Assembly (NCBI GenBank): GCA_019421925.1 | Contig: JAHZEH010000069.1 | Coordinates: 1 to 8,513, forward strand | DNA: 8,513 nucleotides | Direction of reading: 5' to 3' | From: Clostridia bacterium | GTDB lineage: Bacteria; Bacillota; Clostridia; Christensenellales; CALWSW01 | Shown here: positions 5,438-8,513 of the stretch, piece after piece | Position numbering within the stretch: position 1 is the stretch's first letter | How the letters are laid out: each line of letters begins with the position of its first letter | Translations under genes and position numbers: made by a program | The notes under the pieces: model-generated | Seen by the model: the letters and a program-made list of their open reading frames with translations, nothing else | Told to the model about the DNA's origin: nothing | Database searches by the model: none

Positions 5438-6709
5438 TCAATAGTATTTCTCCTGCAGGCGGTTGATCTCGGCGGCGACCCTCTCCATGTCAATGGTGTA
5501 AAATTCACCGCGCTCGTAGAGGATATGGCCGTCCACCATGGTCATGAGGACGTCGCCTGTTCCTGCAGAATAGACGATGTGGTTGAGCAAATTGTTTCGC
5601 GGAAGCATATGGGGGGCATAGGTGTCCACCATAATAAGATCCGCGAGGCAGCCGGGGGCCAGCACGCCGCTGTTCCAGCCCATGGCCTTCATGCCGTTGT
5701 AGGTAGCCATGGAGAGGGCCTGGGAGGCCGTCACAACTGTGGGGCTGAGGGTCATGCCCTTGTGCAGCGTTGCAGCGAGCCGCATCTCTTCAAACATATC
5801 CAAATTGTTGTTGCTTGATGCGCCGTCGGTGCCCAGGGCCACGTTGATTTTTGCGGCCAGCATGGCGGGAATGGGGGCGACGCCGCTGCCCAGCTTCAGA
5901 TTGCTCTGGGGACAGTGGAGGACGGTGGCCCCCCGGGCGGCGATGGTGCCGATATCCTGCAGCTCCACGTGCACGCAGTGGGCGAGTAGAGAGTTGGGGC
6001 CGATCAGGCCCAAGGTGTCCAGGACGGCCAGGGGGGTCATACCGTTATGACGGTTTTTACAGGCCTCGTGTTCCTGAAAGGTCTCGCTGACATGGATATG
6101 CAGTTTGGTGCCCAGCTTGGCGGAGGATTCAGCCGCGGCAGAGAGGATGCTGCGGCCGGTGGTATACTCCCCGTGCACAGCAGTGGCGACCTGGATGCGG
6201 TTGTTCTCAGCGCCATTCCAGGTTTGGAATGCGGCCTCCGACTCCCGCAGGCGGCTGAGGCCGTCCTCGCCGTTGCCCATGACCGTACGGGTAATCAGGG
6301 CGCGTGCTCCTGAATCCGCCACGGCACGGCCAATTGCGTCGGTGAAATAGTACATGTCGTTGGAACAGACACAACCGCCCCGGATCATCTCCGCCTGAGC
6401 CAGCAGGGTGCCCCAATAGACATCCTCATCCGTCAGCTTGTCCTCCAGGGGCCAGATGCGCGTCTCAAGCCAGGTTTGCAGGTCCATATCGTCGGCAATA
6501 CCCCGAAAGAGGGTCATGGCCAGGTGGGTATGAGCGTTGGCAAAGCCGGGCATGAGGAGGTTGCGCTCACAGTCGATAACCTTCTCCGCCTGGAAACCCT
6601 CAGGGACGTCCCCGACAAATGCGATCAGATGATTCTGGACACCCAGGCAGCCAGTGGTAACCTCGCCGCCGGGCAGAAGGATGGAAGCGTTTTTAAAAAG
6701 CGTATTCAA
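5438..6709 (-). CDS. mtaD: 5-methylthioadenosine/S-adenosylhomocysteine deaminase
   Basis: Metal-dependent amidohydrolase that deaminates 5'-methylthioadenosine and S-adenosylhomocysteine to the inosine forms, in the cytosol. Length is 423 residues, normal for the family. Motifs are all present: metal ligands in AHTHLAM (His60, His62), the HIHVSE motif (His206 with the catalytic Glu209), and LGTDGASSNNNLDM (Asp295). A substrate-side His179 and His244 (LAHCVH) match the spacing of the Thermotoga enzyme TM0936. I chose the TTG at 6709: GGGGAG (6718-6723) is 8 nt before it, whereas a TTG two codons earlier is only 2 nt away. No ATG is suitably placed in frame. It starts 20 nt after the ahcY stop and is followed 22 nt later by the lipoprotein gene. 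A related guanine or other adenosine-derivative deaminase activity is possible, but the ahcY neighbour favours SAH/MTA. Confidence 0.92.
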   Translation of the reverse strand: MNTLFKNASILLPGGEVTTGCLGVQNHLIAFVGDVPEGFQAEKVIDCERNLLMPGFANAHTHLAMTLFRGIADDMDLQTWLETRIWPLEDKLTDEDVYWGTLLAQAEMIRGGCVCSNDMYYFTDAIGRAVADSGARALITRTVMGNGEDGLSRLRESEAAFQTWNGAENNRIQVATAVHGEYTTGRSILSAAAESSAKLGTKLHIHVSETFQEHEACKNRHNGMTPLAVLDTLGLIGPNSLLAHCVHVELQDIGTIAARGATVLHCPQSNLKLGSGVAPIPAMLAAKINVALGTDGASSNNNLDMFEEMRLAATLHKGMTLSPTVVTASQALSMATYNGMKAMGWNSGVLAPGCLADLIMVDTYAPHMLPRNNLLNHIVYSAGTGDVLMTMVDGHILYERGEFYTIDMERVAAEINRLQEKYY

Positions 6710-6729
6710 GGCCAAAACTCCCCATAAAA

Positions 6730-7974
6730 TTATTCGCCCGTGCCGGCCAGATACTGCTCCTGTTCCCGGCTCAGCGCGTCGATAGACAGGCCGAGGGTGG
6801 AGAGCTTCATGCGGGCGACAGAAAGGTCGATGTCCCGGGGCACGTCATAGACTGCCGGTTTGAGTTCCGAGGCGTGCTGGTTCACATAGAGGGCGCAGAG
6901 GGCCTGGAGGGCGAAGCTCATATCCATGATCTCGGCGGGATGACCGTCGCCTCCGGCGATATTGACCAGGCGGCCCTCGGCCAGCAGGCAGACCGTTTTG
7001 CCATTGGGCAGGGTATAGCCCACGATATCCTTGCGCAGAAGCTCCTCGCGCACGGCGATATCCCGCAGCGTGGCCGCATCCACTTCAACGTCGAAATGGC
7101 CGGCGTTGGCCAAGAGGGCGCCCTCCTTCATGAGCATGAAGTGCTTGCCCGTGATGACGTTGCAGCAGCCTGTGACCGTGACGAAGATGTCGCCTATTTT
7201 GGCGGCTTCCTCCATGGGCATGACAAGATACCCCTGCATGGCCGCCTCTATGGCGCGCACGGGGTTGACCTCGGTGACGATGACGCGGGCCCCCAGGCCC
7301 CGGGCCTTCTCCGCCACTCCCTGGCCGCAGTGGCCGAAGCCCGCCACCACGACATTCTTTCCGGCGATGACCAGATTGGTCAGCCGCATGACGGCGTCCC
7401 ACACGGACTGGCCGGTGCCGAAACGGTTGTCGAAGAGGTGCTTGCACTCCCCGTCGTTCACAGCGAACATGGGGAACTTCAAAGAACCCTCCCGCTCCCG
7501 GGCGCGCATGCGCAGCACGCCGGTGGTGGTCTCCTCGCAGCCCCCCAGGATCCCCTCCGACAGATGGGAGAGCTCCCTGTGGAGCAGGCTGAGGAAATCC
7601 CCGCCGTCGTCTATGATGATATCCGGCCCGAAAGAGAGGGCAGCTTTCAGGTGGGCGGTGTACTCCTCGGGGGAAGCGCCGTACCAGGCGTACACCTCCA
7701 TGCCGGAGGCGGCCAGGGCGGCGCAGATGTCGTCGCGGGTAGAGAGCGGGTTGGAGCCGGTGACGGCTACCTGTGCGCCGCCCGCCGCAAGCAGGCGGCA
7801 CAGACGGGCGGTTTTGGCCTCCAGATGGACGGAGACGGAGATCTTACGCCCTTCAAAGGGCCGGGTGCGGGAGAACTCCTCCTCCAGCCGGGCCAGCAGG
7901 GGCATATGCGCCCGGGCCCACTGGATGCGCTGTTCGCCCTGGGAGGCGAGGGAAATATCTCGAATCTGACTCAT
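6730..7974 (-). CDS. ahcY: adenosylhomocysteinase (SAH hydrolase)
   Basis: NAD-dependent enzyme that reversibly splits S-adenosylhomocysteine into adenosine and homocysteine, relieving product inhibition of methyltransferases. The 414-residue length fits the shorter bacterial/archaeal form. Substrate-domain residues seen include His50, SNPLSTRDD (74-82), DDGGD (122-126) and EETTTGV (147-153). FAVNDGECKHLFDNRFGTGQS carries the catalytic Lys178 and Asp182. The NAD-binding Rossmann motif is GFGHCGQG (212-219). The C-terminal half has NAGHFDVEVD and GDGHPAEIMDMSFA. I chose ATG 7974, with GAGG about 6 nt upstream; the frame continues upstream to 8214 but overlaps galU and has no family similarity. 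It lies 25 nt after galU and 20 nt before mtaD in the same orientation, so it is probably co-transcribed with both. Confidence 0.95.
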   Translation of the reverse strand: MSQIRDISLASQGEQRIQWARAHMPLLARLEEEFSRTRPFEGRKISVSVHLEAKTARLCRLLAAGGAQVAVTGSNPLSTRDDICAALAASGMEVYAWYGASPEEYTAHLKAALSFGPDIIIDDGGDFLSLLHRELSHLSEGILGGCEETTTGVLRMRAREREGSLKFPMFAVNDGECKHLFDNRFGTGQSVWDAVMRLTNLVIAGKNVVVAGFGHCGQGVAEKARGLGARVIVTEVNPVRAIEAAMQGYLVMPMEEAAKIGDIFVTVTGCCNVITGKHFMLMKEGALLANAGHFDVEVDAATLRDIAVREELLRKDIVGYTLPNGKTVCLLAEGRLVNIAGGDGHPAEIMDMSFALQALCALYVNQHASELKPAVYDVPRDIDLSVARMKLSTLGLSIDALSREQEQYLAGTGE

Positions 7975-7999
7975 GGAATACCTCAGTATATTTTTGATT

Positions 8000-8513
8000 T
8001 TAGATGCGATGCTCCTCCTCGAGCTGTTTGCGGCGCTTGAGTTCGGCTGCAATGGCCTCGTGTACGGGCAGGTTCTTGGAGAGCGAGACGTTGGCGAGAT
8101 AGCGGGCAAAGGCGGGGGAGAGCTGCTCATGACGCAGGGCATATTCCACCGTGGCCGCCAGATAACCCAGTTTGTCGCCGATGTCATAGCGGAATCCATC
8201 AAACTCACAGGCATACATATTCTGCACCCCTAGCAGGGCGCGCAGGGCGTCCGTTAGCTGGATCTCCCCGCCCAGGCCGGGCCGCGCGTCCCGCAGGATG
8301 GAGAAGATCTCAGGGGTGATGATATAGCGCCCCATGATGGCGATGTTGGAGGGGGCGACGGCCCGGGAGGGCTTCTCCACCAGGTCGCTCACCCGGCAGA
8401 ATCCGCCCGCAAAGGGGCTGGCCGGGTCGACGATGCCGTATTTGCTCACCTGGCTGTCTGGAACCTCCTGCACGCCCAGGACCGAACAACCCGTCTGCTC
8501 GTATACGTCCACG
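8000..8513 (-). CDS. galU: UTP-glucose-1-phosphate uridylyltransferase, C-terminal part (5' end outside window)
   Basis: Makes UDP-glucose from UTP and glucose 1-phosphate for cell-envelope glycans and galactose use, in the cytosol. About 170 residues are present; the full protein is about 290-300, so the start lies beyond the right edge. Family motifs are VEKP, NIAIMGRYIITPEIF, GEIQLTDALRALL and the near-terminal FDGFRYDIGDKLGYLAATVEYAL with the conserved GDK. The C-terminus ends in a charged helix (ELKRRKQLEEEHRI). The ATG at the very edge (8512) is internal. It is the first visible gene of the minus-strand operon, with 25 nt to ahcY. The operon promoter must be outside the window or further upstream. 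Confidence 0.94.
   Translation of the reverse strand, partial: VDVYEQTGCSVLGVQEVPDSQVSKYGIVDPASPFAGGFCRVSDLVEKPSRAVAPSNIAIMGRYIITPEIFSILRDARPGLGGEIQLTDALRALLGVQNMYACEFDGFRYDIGDKLGYLAATVEYALRHEQLSPAFARYLANVSLSKNLPVHEAIAAELKRRKQLEEEHRI

Noticed and set aside
6874..8040. 388-codon plus-strand open frame antisense to ahcY
   Set aside because: It is rich in His, Gly, Ala and Asp as expected for antisense of a GC-rich gene, and has no recognisable domain. AhcY on the other strand has full catalytic motifs.
7975..8214. Upstream in-frame extension of ahcY and of similar open frames in the operon
   Set aside because: The extension overlaps galU, has low-complexity Ser/Pro content and no family similarity. 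A good ribosome site marks the later start.
1..8513. CRISPR array, tRNA, rRNA, integrase/transposase or toxin-antitoxin genes
   Set aside because: I looked on both strands and saw no regularly spaced repeats, no tRNA-like cloverleaf and no transposase, integrase or toxin motifs.

Overview
The window looks like chromosome of a moderately high-GC Firmicute of the class Clostridia, possibly an Oscillospiraceae-type gut bacterium. The pointers are AGGAGG-type ribosome binding sites, sigma-A promoters, an ECF-type folate S component behind a tetrahydrofolate (THF) riboswitch, and Clostridia-like versions of Pgi, FabZ, GalU, AhcY and MtaD. The genus-level placement is inference only.

Left part, plus strand (1-1616). 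The window opens inside glucose-6-phosphate isomerase (pgi), which ends at 920 and is followed by a strong intrinsic terminator. A well-formed sigma-A promoter (TTGACG, 17 bp, TATACT) then drives a single fabZ gene (beta-hydroxyacyl-ACP dehydratase). An 18-bp inverted repeat lies just after the expected transcription start, and a short leader hairpin precedes the ribosome binding site.

Middle part (1617-2719). This is about 750 bp without an intact gene. It holds the decayed 3' part of an ABC-transporter ATPase gene on the minus strand, recognisable only after correcting at least three frameshifts. It also holds a perfect 13-bp-arm palindrome, a partial second copy of that palindrome and a small terminator-like hairpin. 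A short PadR-family repressor gene follows on the plus strand. Its last 20 bases overlap the end of the convergent folate transporter gene.

Right part, minus strand (2700-8513). folT (ECF folate S component) has its own promoter (TTGTCT, 17 bp, TATAAT), a THF riboswitch aptamer and an apparent terminator that contains the Shine-Dalgarno sequence. Upstream of it, and ended by a 16-bp-stem terminator, lies a tightly packed probable operon. Read right to left it is galU (partial, cut by the window edge), ahcY (S-adenosylhomocysteinase), mtaD (MTA/SAH deaminase) and a large lipoprotein with a TolB/PD40-like beta-propeller. Gaps between these genes are 20-25 nt with no internal terminator.

Several genes touch one-carbon and methyl metabolism: folate uptake sensed by THF, and two enzymes that consume S-adenosylhomocysteine. 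I see no CRISPR array, tRNA, rRNA, intact mobile element or defence system. The content is mostly ordinary core metabolism. The most interesting signals are regulatory: the folT leader and the fabZ promoter/operator. The unexplained lipoprotein is the main uncharacterised gene.
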